DNA of 64,000 nucleotides from Mauremys mutica (taxonomy: Eukaryota > Chordata > Testudines > Geoemydidae): contig NC_059075.1 in the NCBI RefSeq assembly GCF_020497125.1, positions 67,413,321 to 67,477,320 on the forward strand. Direction: 5' to 3'. The position numbers and the translations under genes are program-made. How positions within the stretch are numbered: the first letter of the stretch is position 1; the number at the start of each line of letters is the position of its first letter. Below are positions 1 to 9,945 of this stretch, in pieces. Under the pieces are notes generated by a model. That model was not told the DNA's origin. It searched no databases and worked only from the letters and a program-made list of their open reading frames with translations.

Positions 1-885
1 GCAGTATAAAATAGCACTAAAAGCAAAAATCCTCCCAACCAACCCACCTCCCCATCCACCCCAGTGTCAACAAATATGCAACCAATTAATGCAATTGCAG
101 AGTTATTTATGGTGCACAGGAAAGTGTAGTCAGGGACCTTGAGAAACAAAGCTGTAGGGATAGGAAAGGGTCTCCCCCTTCCTTCCCCCCCATCCCCATT
201 TGTGGATGTTTAAATTGACTTGTGGTATCCATGTGTCTGGTAACCAAGAGCTTGTCTACTCTGCTTGCAGGTGTTATTTGCCGCATGGGGGTGGGCACGA
301 GAGTGGATGGTGGGAGTAGAAAAGAGAGTTAAGGGTCTTCTGATTTCAAACTGTGACCAAAAGACATGGGTTGTTTTTAGATAGCCTCCTTTGCAGCCCA
401 CAATAGCCCCCCACTTAATCCTCTTCTGATGACCCTTTTGACAGCAGCAACAAAATTTGCACACCCCACTAAAAAAAATTCTTAATTCCAATTTGATTGT
501 TCAGGGTGACAGTTTTGTTACTGTTCAATGCCCTGCACAAGAGAGGTTTTAATTAGAGCTATTGAGTGGTTCGAATTGGCACAATTAGGGTCAGCATTAA
601 TGATTGCTGCATGTGTTCTTTTGAACAGTAAGGCCCTTTTTTTTGTCCAACGACAGGAGGGGGTAGCAGCTAATGAACCAGGAGAGTACAAATGATCTCT
701 GCAAAGCAGGGGAAAGTGTAACACATACTAGGATGAAGCAAGGAGAAGTGAAAAAATGCTTCTTGTGGGCCAGATCCTGAGTACCTCTCAAGAGGTGCTG
801 AGCACTTTCAGCTCCCATTTGCCTTCTTAGGGGAGTACAGCACCTTGACAGGGAGACAATGGCTGGCAGAGAAAGGCCTTCCTCT
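1..885. other. No gene recognised
   Basis: Moderately AT-rich sequence with only short chance frames in several phases. I see no splice-framed exon, no recognisable repeat family and no RNA gene here. It may be intergenic DNA or old decayed repeat. Confidence 0.5.
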
Positions 886-956
886 GCCAAGTACATGCAA
901 TATTTGTAAGACACACACATTATATATATGTATTACAAATATTGCATGTACTTGGC
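886..956. repeat. 24-bp perfect inverted repeat (hairpin)
   Basis: The arms at 886-909 and 933-956 are exact reverse complements over 24 bases, separated by a 23-base loop containing a CA run and a TA run. A transcript from either strand would fold into a 71-nt stem-loop about the size of a microRNA precursor. There is no other sign of an RNA gene, so it may equally be a tiny palindromic transposon remnant. Confidence 0.75.
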
Positions 957-1844
957 ATACTTTATATGTACTTTTAATATAGAGATAAATAAAAGAAAGG
1001 CAGAAGATGCCAGGGAAAGAGCTCCCCTCTGTTGGGAACAGAAACAAGTTTGAAAATAAGAGGCCAGACCATGTGAACCCTTACTCATAGGAGTAAACCT
1101 TACTCACGCAACAGGTGCCTTCCATGGGATTACTGGAATACTCCGAGTAAGGATTTGTAGGATCTGACCCACGTAATATATATTTGTGTACAAGCCGCAC
1201 CATAACCCACTGCACTCTCAATTTACATGTGAAAACTCCTTCAAGTGAATAGACCTGCCTATCTGTACAGAAGATTTATACAGGAGTACAGTCCCCATGG
1301 GAGGTATTGTGAGCTGTCTCAGACCCAAGAAGACAGTGAGAAGACAAGAACCATCACAGCACCTATAGCTTTAATGTACAGAACAGGTCTTCTTAGAGAA
1401 TGCTTTCAAAGCTCTGCCCTGGCAGATCTTATGTGATCTACACATGCAGAGCCTGTAACATCTGTATTCAACTCCATGAGTGGCCCCAGCTGAGCCATTT
1501 TGCTGGCCAAGACAGAAAACTTTTGGTGCCCCTTTTGGGCAAGCAAAAAAGGAGCCAGCCAATCGAGGAAGCAAAAAATGGCCCGCCAATCAGAATGAAG
1601 AAAAAACCCAGCAGCCTGCCAAGCAGCACAACAGCAGTCCAGCACTCCCTAGGGAAAGCCAACCAGGGCAACTGCCCCACCTGCTGACCCCTAAGGGTGG
1701 CCCTGGTCAACCCTCCCCAGGACAGATGAGATGTGCAGTGGGGAATCTCCTCAGAGGTTAAGAGGAATTTTTCCCCAGCCCACAGCCATTACTCCAGTTT
1801 CAGGGCTGATCTGGTTGGGTCCTGTGATGGTGTCGCTGGTGTAG
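957..1844. other. No gene recognised
   Basis: The stretch contains overlapping chance frames on both strands, mainly around 1400-1760, with no coherent protein signature. I cannot assign it to a repeat family. Confidence 0.45.
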
Positions 1845-2715
1845 ATATGCTGAAAACCTACCGACCGCTATGCCTACCTTCATGCCTCCAGCTCATCCCG
1901 GCCACACCACACGATCCATTGTCTACAGCCAAGCACTGAGGTACAACCACATCTGCTCCAACCACTCAGACAGAGACCAACACCTACAAAATCTTCACCA
2001 AGCATTCACATACAGTCCCCAGCTAAAATCCCTCCAATGCACCATCGGGGATCTACAACCCATCCTATACAATGATCCCACACTTTCACAGGCCTTGGGT
2101 GGCAGGCCAGTCCTCGCCCACAGACAACTTGCCAACCTGAAGCATAGTCTCACCAGTAACTGCACACTGCACCATAGTAACTCTAGCTCAGAAAGCAATC
2201 CATGCAACAAACCTCGATGCCAACTCTGCCCACATATCTACACCAGCAACACCATCACAGGACCTAACCAGATCAGCCACACCATCACCAGTTCATTCAC
2301 CTGCATGTCCACCAATGTAATATACGCCATCATATACCAGCAATGCCCCTCTGCTATGTACATCAGCCAAACTGGATAGTCCCTACAGAAAAGGATGAAT
2401 GGACATAAATCAGATATTAGGAATGGCAATATACAAAAACCTGTAAGTGAACACTTCAATCTCCCTGGACACACAATAGCAGATTTAAAGGTAGCCATCC
2501 TGCAGCAAAAAAACTTCAGGGCCAGACTCCAAAGAGAGACTGCTGAGCTTCAGTTCATCTGCAAATTTGACACCATAAGCTCAGGATTACACAAAGACTG
2601 TGAATGTTTTGCCAACTACAAAAGCAGTTTTTCCTCCCTCGGTTTTCACACCTCAACTGCTAGAAGAGGGCCTCATCCTCCCTGATTGAACTAACCTCGT
2701 TATCTCTAGCCTGCT
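1845..2715 (+). pseudogene. Penelope-like element fragment with GIY-YIG endonuclease
   Basis: This is the C-terminal part of a Penelope-like retroelement (PLE) protein: the end of the reverse transcriptase, a linker, and a GIY-YIG nuclease domain. The linker from about 1885 contains the block HTTRSIVYSQALRYN. A Cys/His-rich stretch NKPRCQLCPH follows near 2205-2235. The nuclease starts near 2310 with NVIYAIIYQQC and continues with YISQTG, then KRMNGHKSDI and a VSEHFNLPGH block typical of PLE nucleases. An in-frame TAG at 2377-2379 interrupts it, and a frame change near 1885 breaks the upstream part. The 5' half of the element is absent. In this family the protein primes reverse transcription at a nicked target; this copy is dead. 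The family call is from motif recognition. Confidence 0.75.
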
Positions 2716-2722
2716 TCTTGCT

Positions 2723-2724
<2 letters not shown>

Positions 2725-2757
<33 letters not shown>
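2725..2757. repeat. TA microsatellite, left part
   Basis: A run of TA dinucleotides lies immediately left of the Tigger-type element. It continues on the other side of that element at 3950-3966 and then becomes a CA run. This suggests one microsatellite in the PLE tail that was split by the insertion. Confidence 0.8.
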
Positions 2758-3949
2758 CAGTCGAACCCATTTATCTCGACCTCGGTTAACTTGCCAATCC
2801 TATTAACTCGAGGTTTTACAAGTGGAACCGCCAAACTCCCTCTTTATCTTATGGGTTTCTCATCCCTTATGTCGATTTGCCCAACCCTAATATCTCGAGC
2901 CCGGCTCCCCGCATCCCCAGCCGCCCGCTCCCTGGCTCTCCAGCCGCGCGGTTCCCCAGCCGCCCGCTCCCCGCGTCCCCAGCCGCCCGCCCGGCCCCGC
3001 ATACCCGGTCCCTGCCCGTCCCCGCCCGCCCGTCCCCGCATACCCGGTCCCTGCCCGGCCCCGCCCGGCCCGCATACCTGGTCCCCGCTTTGCCGGGCGG
3101 GCGGGCGGGGATGGGCAGGGACCGGGTATGCGGGGGCGGGCGGGCGGCGAAGCGAAGCCGGGCGGAGGGGTGGGCGGCAAAGCGGGGACCGGCGAAGCGG
3201 AGCCGGGCGGGCAGGCAGCAGGCAAAGCGGGGACCAGGTCTGCGGGGCCGGGCGGGGCCGGGCAGGGACCCGGTATGCGGGGCCGGGCTGGCGGGGACGG
3301 GTATGCGGGGCCGGGCGGGCGGCGAAGCGAAGCCGGGCGAAGGGGCGGGCGGCAAAGCGGGGACCGGCTCCACTTCGCCGGTCCCCGCTTTGCCGCCCGC
3401 CCCTCCGCCCGGGTTCGCTTCGCCGCCCGCCCGGCCCCGCATACCCGGTCCCTGCCCGTCCCCGCCAGCCCGTCCCCGCATACCCGGTCCCTGCCCGTCC
3501 CCGCCAGCCCGTCCCCGCATACCTGGTCCCTGCCCGTCCCCGCCCGTCCCCGCATACGTGGTCCCCGCTTTGCCTGCCGCCTGCCCGCCCGGCTCCGCTT
3601 CGCCAGTCCCCGCTTTGCCGCCCGCCCCTCCGCCCGGCTCCGCTTCGCCGCCCGCCCGGCCCCGCTTACCCGGTCCCGCTTCGCCTGCCGCCCGGCCTGC
3701 TTACCGGGTCCCGCTTCTTTGGCTGCCCGGCTCCGGGTCCCCGTCCACAGCCGCCCGGCCCGCTTCCCCGTCCGGCTTCGCCGGATCCAGCCACGTGCAG
3801 GCACCGCGGTAAGAGGGCAGGGAGGGGGTGTTGGAGAGAGGGCAGGGGAGTTCAGGGGTGGGGGGGTGGATAGGGGTTTATCTCGATCATCGGTTATCTG
3901 GACTATTTTTGGCAAACCCCTAGGCCGGCGACATAACAGGGTTCAACTG
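2758..3949. mobile_element. Non-autonomous Tigger/pogo-type DNA transposon, GC-rich core
   Basis: The left end begins CAGTCGAACCCATTTAT and the reverse complement of the right end begins CAGTTGAACCCTGTTAT. The two are imperfect terminal inverted repeats of the TcMar-Tigger type. TA dinucleotides flank both ends (2756-2757 and 3950-3951), the expected target duplication of this superfamily. The interior encodes no transposase. About 860 bp of it (2930-3790) is an extremely CpG-rich array of variants of a unit reading CCCGCATACCCGGTCCCTGC, present in both orientations. Long frames on all six strands here are a by-product of the composition and repeat structure, not genes. Confidence 0.75.
2930..3790. 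repeat. CpG-rich tandem and inverted minisatellite
   Basis: Variants of a roughly 30-40 bp unit containing CGCATACCCGGTCCCTGCC recur many times on the + strand at both ends of the block and as the reverse complement in the middle (about 3090-3365). The array should fold into strong GC-rich secondary structure. It behaves as the filler of the surrounding transposon. Confidence 0.8.
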
Positions 3950-3951
<2 letters not shown>

Positions 3952-3982
<31 letters not shown>

Positions 3983-4095
3983 CTGCCCCTGGAAATTTCC
4001 ACTACATGCATCTGACGAAGTGGGTATTCACCCACAAAAGCTCATGCTCCTATACGTCTGTTAGTCTATAAGGTGCCACAGGACTCTTTTCTGCT
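3952..4095 (+). repeat. PLE tail with hammerhead-like motif
   Basis: After the TA/CA run comes a tail recognised from turtle interspersed repeats (GTGCCACAGGACTC near the end). It lies directly downstream of the PLE coding fragment once the Tigger insertion is removed. Positions 4012-4018 read CTGACGA. A 6-bp hairpin follows (4020-4025 with 4030-4035, loop ATTC), then AAAA where GAAA would be expected, and then a GC-TCAT-GC mini-hairpin followed by TC at 4048-4049. This order matches a hammerhead ribozyme core with one core substitution at 4036. Confidence 0.6.
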
Positions 4096-5482
4096 TTTAC
4101 ATTATTTTTAAGACATTCTTGCTTGCATAACTCATCTATACAACAATTTATTACACATGTACATAGTGTAGCAATTGAAATGTAAATCTGTAATGTAAAA
4201 AATTGATACTGTTGCCCTCTAGTGGCCAGCTGCAGCCTAAAGAGGATAAAAGCCCTACTACTGCTGACAGCTAATATTGATTTTTCAGGTACATCAAGTT
4301 GAGGAAGGATGTACCTGAGTCTTGTCCTAGGCACTGTACCCTTCCTGCTCAATAGTTGCACAAGCCACTACTGTGTTGTAGGGGGTTGATCCAACTCTGA
4401 ATTGGGAAGATATCTGTTATCTGGCAATTAGAACAAGTTTGCCTCCGCATTCTAAAATCCTCTCTTCTGAAATATTAGTCATAAGCATAGCTTTGGATGT
4501 GCTATCAGAATCTTTCTGATGTAAAACAATTTTATGCCCTCTTTCCTATTACTGTTTAATTTGGGGTATACCTAAAACAAGGTGCCTTAGTGAATTTTAA
4601 TAGTCTGGGCAACAAAAGTGAGGCTTCCTGTTTGAACAAGACCAATCTCAGAGGGGTAAGATATGTATAGCATAATACATTCCAGTGTAAAAAATAGTAT
4701 TGAGACTATACCTGCCCTGTATATTAGTTGTAACAGGTTATAGTAGGTCATTCATAATGTAATGTGATAGTTAAGTTGCAAGTTTCTATGACTACCACTG
4801 ATCTTCAGTCTTCTGTGTATGTATGTACACACCCTATATCTTCTATACTGACATCTCTTGCCCACTCACCTTAAATTTTCTCTAGTTAGCTGTCTGGCCT
4901 ATTATTCACAGATATGATTTTCTTTACAAGAGATATCAGACCTTAACATTGGTGTTGTAGAGAAAATTACACTAATTAACAGCAGTACAGCCAACTTTGT
5001 GTTAAGGATTTTAGATAGTGGAGTCTAACAATCATTTCCTGTACAAATAATGACTATACTCAGGATTACCTGTAGATGACAGTCAAAATACATGCACATT
5101 ACATTACACGGTGGCTGCCATGTTACACAAGGCTGCATATTCCCTAGAAAGTGGTTTGCTGACATAGGCATGCACTCTGCAGTTATTGGTTTTGATTTGC
5201 ATGAGCTCCCCTCCTGAGCTGTGGGTTCAAGCAACTCAAAACACAAAGTAAATATCATTCAAAAACCATCCAGATCCCCATACTTTCAACCTGAAGTCCT
5301 ATAAAACTGAGTGTCAGATGTTTTCAGTATCAATCCATAAATTGGCTGAGGTTTGCTGAAAACTAAGCCTTGGGTCACTCTCCTAAAGTGAAACTTGGGC
5401 TGAGTTGAATGCAAAACTAGGTACATTTGCATGAGTTCAGGTTCCATGATGAAAGCTCAGCACTGCTACAATAAAGCATAGT
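4096..5482. other. No gene recognised
   Basis: AT-rich sequence with no supported exon, RNA gene or repeat family. The 103-codon minus-strand frame at 4050-4361 has no recognisable features. Confidence 0.5.
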
Positions 5483-5570
5483 AAAAAAAAAAAAAAACAG
5501 GACTACTTGTGGCACCTTAAAGACTAACAAATTTATTTTAGCATGAGCTTTCGTGAGCTAAAGCTTACAT
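5483..5570 (-). repeat. Fragment of PLE-type tail after an A-run
   Basis: On the minus strand this reads the same tail type as 3952-4095: CACGAAAGCTCATGCT, then TTAGTC and GTGCCAC. A 15-base A-run (T-run on the minus strand) ends it at 5483-5497. The left half of the hammerhead-like motif is missing, so this copy keeps only the GAAA side. Confidence 0.6.
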
Positions 5571-7374
5571 AGGGTGGTCCTTTGGGAGGAGCCCTTCTGT
5601 GTTAGCAATGAAGCAGTTATTTCCAAGATAATGACAGGGATAGGACTCTATATGGTGCATGCCAGAGCCTTTAATTGCCCTGAACTCATTATGCAATGAA
5701 TTCTCATAGAAATAAGTGATTTTTAATAATAAAACCCTGCCTGAGGGCTCTCTCTGCCAAGCCTATAGATAATTGGCGTAAAAAGAGCCAAGAAACTGAA
5801 AAGGTTTCCATTAGGAGAACATTCACAAGAAAGTGGGGATTGCTCCTGTGCAGGTGATAGGGACCAGGGTGCAGGTGGTCATGCCTAGTGGCCAGAGACA
5901 GTTCAGTAGCCAGCTACCAGCACCAAGAATCACAGACAGAGTTAGGAACCAGGAGTTGGAACCCAGGGTCAGAGGCCAGATACCAGAGATGAAATTTGAT
6001 CCAAGAGTCAGAACCAGGTTACCTAGAGCAAGGCTAGGAACAAGCAGGTACAAGAACTATCACAGCCATGAACAAATGCTTGGCACAGCTGGCAAACCAC
6101 TACTACTGCTGCTGGGCTTAATAGCAAACCTGCTAGCTTCCTCAGCCAATCAGGCAGGGCATTCCATCAGGCAGTCTAGCTGATGCAGCCCAGCTGTGCT
6201 CATTATGCTGTCAAGGAGACTGAGCAGGCACAGCTGTAGGGCCTTGTTCCTGACAGCAGGTGACAGTGAGGAATCAAATGGGGTGAGTGAGGAAGCTTTT
6301 CTTTACTGCTTTCCATAGCACAAGGTGAGCCAAAAGTTTCAGCAAAGGCACAGGACCAGAGAAGGAACTGGAGCAAAGTAGATCAACGTCCCAGCAATCT
6401 ACCATCTTGCTTCTCTAAGTGTGTTCCTTCAAAGAGCTTCACTGGGACCCAGTTTAGCTCTTTTTGTTTTGTTTTAAAGTCATGTCAGTTTAGAATTCTG
6501 ATCTTAAGTCCTCTAGCAATAAAACAGGGTATAGCATGGACAGCTGTGTTGCCAGCTTCCCCGCATGAATGTGCCTCAGTCCTGACCTGGAAGGACTATT
6601 TCCAGGGCAAAGAGAGGAGATCAGATGGCACAGTTTGTTCAGTCCTTAACCTCGGCTGAGATGGCCAACAAGTGATCACTTCAGAATGTGTTTCCACTAG
6701 GTAATGGACTGAGACCCCTTACTCAAAGCACCAAGCAGCTTGTCAGATAATTTTTGGTCCCTGCCTACCTGGACTGGATTTCAGCAAGTGATCTAGAAGT
6801 GAAAGGAACTGAGCTGCATGTGTTTTGAATGTTGGAAACCGACTGTGGCAAAGTTTTACCAAAACTGGAACCCCCACTTCCAGCCAGCAGTACTCTGTAC
6901 TCTAGCCTAACTAGCACCAGGACTGTAACAGGCATCATCTGAGCCTGGCAAATGCAACCTACCACTCTGGGCCCAAGTGGTACGAAAACTAGCACAGATG
7001 AGAAGCAAAGTGTTTGTGGAAGAGAGAGAGGAAAAAACAGCAAAGCATCTTGCAAGCATTCTCAAAACATGCCTTCATTTACCCTTCTGCCATTGGTCTT
7101 TCACCCACCCACACTTTCACCCCCTTCCTTCTCCCCAGAGTCTCTTTCATTAGAATTTGATCTGTCATCAGGTCAAGCCAATGCTTCAATTTGGGCAAAA
7201 ATTTTGGCAGACCCAAGATGACACCTCACACTATTCTTTAAGATGTGAAAGAAACCACCAGCATGAGTATCTTTGCCACCCTTATGACATTGGAGGGGAC
7301 ATTCTCCCTCCACCAAGAAACATGTAAGAGCATCCACTATCATTTCATCACCACTTTCTCCGTTATTAAACTAG
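5571..7374. other. No gene recognised; possible old LTR around 5850-6260
   Basis: The part from 5850 to 6260 is rich in repeated CAG-GG-CAGAG-like words and includes an AGCCAATCAG box. It resembles LTR-like sequences I associate with turtle Gypsy elements, but no termini can be defined. The rest carries only short chance frames. Confidence 0.35.
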
Positions 7375-7376
7375 TA

Positions 7377-7548
7377 CACCTCTAGCTGGACATAACGCTG
7401 TCCTCAGGAGCCAAAAAATCTTACCATATTATAGGTAAAACCGCGCTATATCAAACTTGCTTTGATCCACCAGAGTGCACAGCCCCCCCCCCCCCAGAGC
7501 GCTGCTTTACCGTGTTATATCGGGTCACGTTATATTGAGGTAGAGGTG
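7377..7548. mobile_element. TA-flanked miniature transposon (Tc1/mariner type)
   Basis: The left end CACCTCTAGCTGGACATAAC and the reverse complement of the right end CACCTCTACCTCAATATAAC form imperfect terminal inverted repeats. TA duplications lie at 7375-7376 and 7549-7550. The 172-bp interior is non-coding and contains a C-run near 7487-7499. Words such as GCGCTATATC and GTTATATC recur as subterminal repeats. Confidence 0.8.
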
Positions 7549-7550
7549 TA

Positions 7551-9059
7551 ATCTGCTCAGCAGGGATGCTGAATGTGTGAACATGTTCAGATATGGGCTC
7601 CCCCTGCTCTGTTAGGAGTTGACTTTTACACCATATGTCATTAGAAAGGCAAATTTCCTATAAATTTTCAATAGAGTCTCAGACTTTACTCACATTGTTA
7701 ATGCACGTTATTAATGATCTTCATATAGATATTGTACAAGAAAATAGATGCAGGTTTTGTTCGTTTTGTTTCACTTTTATTTATTAATTGGGATAAACTC
7801 AGTGAGCTAAATTGTCTACAACAGCAGAAGCTGACACAGAGTCAAGCAAAGGATCTCTGAGGTGGCAGGTGACATCCTTTCTAGGAAACACCGTGGTGGA
7901 AAGTTGCTGTAACCTCCCATCCATCACAAGCCAAGCACTGACTGGGAAGGCAGCATGGTTAGAATGGTTGGTATGGGATGGGGAGAGATGTACTGAATCA
8001 ATATATTGTCAGTTTCTGCCATCATTTACACCTCCCTGCACCATTTTCTGAATCTACCCTAATTAGTGGAACTCAGAGAAATGCAAGATAAGATTTAATA
8101 ATAGTGAATTAATAACTAAGGAACCTGCCTCTGTTGTGGACTCCCGGCTGGAATTAGAAGTGCAAATGCCTAAAAACATGTCAGGAAAAACAAGTCACTC
8201 AAATTTCTCTTACCCCACCCAGAGAAATAGTGCTCAGCCTGAGTTTTGGGGGAAGGTTTGGTTTGGTCTGGTCAGGTTCTACTTTATTAGAGCTAGTTGA
8301 TCCATCTCTACTCAATGAAAGGAAATATTCTCACTTTGAGCCCACAGGCCTCACTGGCTTGTGCCTCAGATTCAGTATAAAGCAGCTGAGACTCTTGCAC
8401 TCCAAGTGCCTCAATCATTCATACTATATTTTAACACCCAAGCTGGAGAGTGTTAGTGGTTACTGATATGTCCTCATCATTAAGACTCCGTGTTGGAGCC
8501 AAACCACCTCAGCTTCAGATCTCACAAACTAAGCCAAAGGGATAGGTGAACTATTGAAGTGTCAATTCTGGTATAGCACCCAGAAGTCTGGATGTTGGTC
8601 CATACCTTATGACATTTTCCTCACAACCCTTCCTCCATATTCCTAGAGCCCACAGCAACTTCCTCAAGCAGGTTCTGAATTCCTCCTACCTCGTATTTTG
8701 GATAGGGAAGCTAAATGGCTTACAGTCTCCTCTAGTGTTAATTCCCCTCTTTGGCAAAAGATTGTCCCTCCAAATGATTCCAAAGTTCCAGTTCCCCCAA
8801 TCTACTGGTGTAGTCTTCTGGGCGAAGCCTGTTTTCCTGCCCTAGTACAAGAGAAATCAGAAACTCCAATTCAGGGTCAAGTGCACTGCAAAAACTCTGG
8901 TCTCACAGAGATGCTGGCCAGGAGGCAGGGAGAAGCAAGATACTTGGTTGAACCCTCTCTTGCAGAATAGAAATGGTTTTGATGTCAGAACCTGAGTTTG
9001 TCAAGTGCATCTAATTACAAATGTCAAAGGTGTTTATGAGGAAACAGAGAAAGGTGGCC
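7551..9059. other. No gene recognised
   Basis: No exon-like frame with splice signals and protein resemblance. Open frames of 78-90 codons near 8600-8970 are in two overlapping phases and show no domain signature. Confidence 0.5.
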
Positions 9060-9945
9060 AACTGTAGCATCTTTAATTGAGGGCCGGGGGGAAGCCAACA
9101 AGTGCAGAGGCGCACACAGTTCAGACAGAGACGTCCCATAGGGAAGGATTTATTAAAGGGGATACTCTATATCCTATTAAAGAAGAGAAGTTGATAAAGC
9201 ACAGATAGGAACTGGAGATAAACAGTCAAACAAAAGAAAGACCCATTCAATTACATCACATGAAGGCAGACGACTAAATATTGACAAATTTTATAAGTGC
9301 CTGTTTACACATGCTAGAGGTCTAAATACTAAGATGTGTGAACTTGAGTGCCTGGCATTAAATGAGGATATTGATATAACAGGCATCACAGAAACTTGGT
9401 GGAACAATGATAATCAATGTGACACAGTAATACCAGGGTATAAATAGGAATGACAAAGTAGGTTGCTCTGGTGGAGGAGTGGCACTATATGTGAAATAAA
9501 ACAGAGCTGAATATTTTAAAAATCTGAAATGAAGCACATTGTACCATAGAATCTCTATGGACAGAAATTCTATGCTCGACTAATAAAAATATAGCTGTAC
9601 ACTATAGGGATACAATAACGACCACCTGACTGGGATGGTGATAGTGACTGTGAAATGCTCAGCGAGATTAGAGAAGCTACAAAAACAGAAAACCCAACAA
9701 TAATGGGGGATTTCAGCTATCCCCATACTGATTTGGAACATGTTACCTCAGGACAGGATGTAGAGATAAAGTTTCTAGACACCACTAATGATTGCTTTTT
9801 TGGAGCAGCTAGTCCTGGAACTCACAAGAGGAGAGGCAATTCTTGATTTAGTTCTTAGTGAAGCACAGGATCTGTTCCAAGAGGCAAATGTAACTGAACC
9901 ACTCAGTAATAGTGACCATAATGTTGTTCTGGTTGTTATGGAGAA
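9060..9945 (+). pseudogene. CR1 LINE endonuclease relic
   Basis: A + strand remnant of the N-terminal apurinic-type endonuclease of a CR1 ORF2. Recognisable blocks are GITETWW near 9375-9405, a stretch like GGGVALYVK near 9470-9500, IMGDFSYPHTDLE near 9695-9745, and SDHNVV near 9910-9930. Several stops and frameshifts separate them, and there is no RT or 3' end after 9945. The piece is therefore an internally broken, 3'-deleted copy with no activity. Confidence 0.75.

Noticed and set aside
2722..4015. Very long open frames (up to 383 codons) on all strands
   Set aside because: They lie in the CpG-rich repeat array of a Tigger-type element, overlap in every phase and are only Pro/Arg/Ala/Gly-rich. 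Composition explains them.
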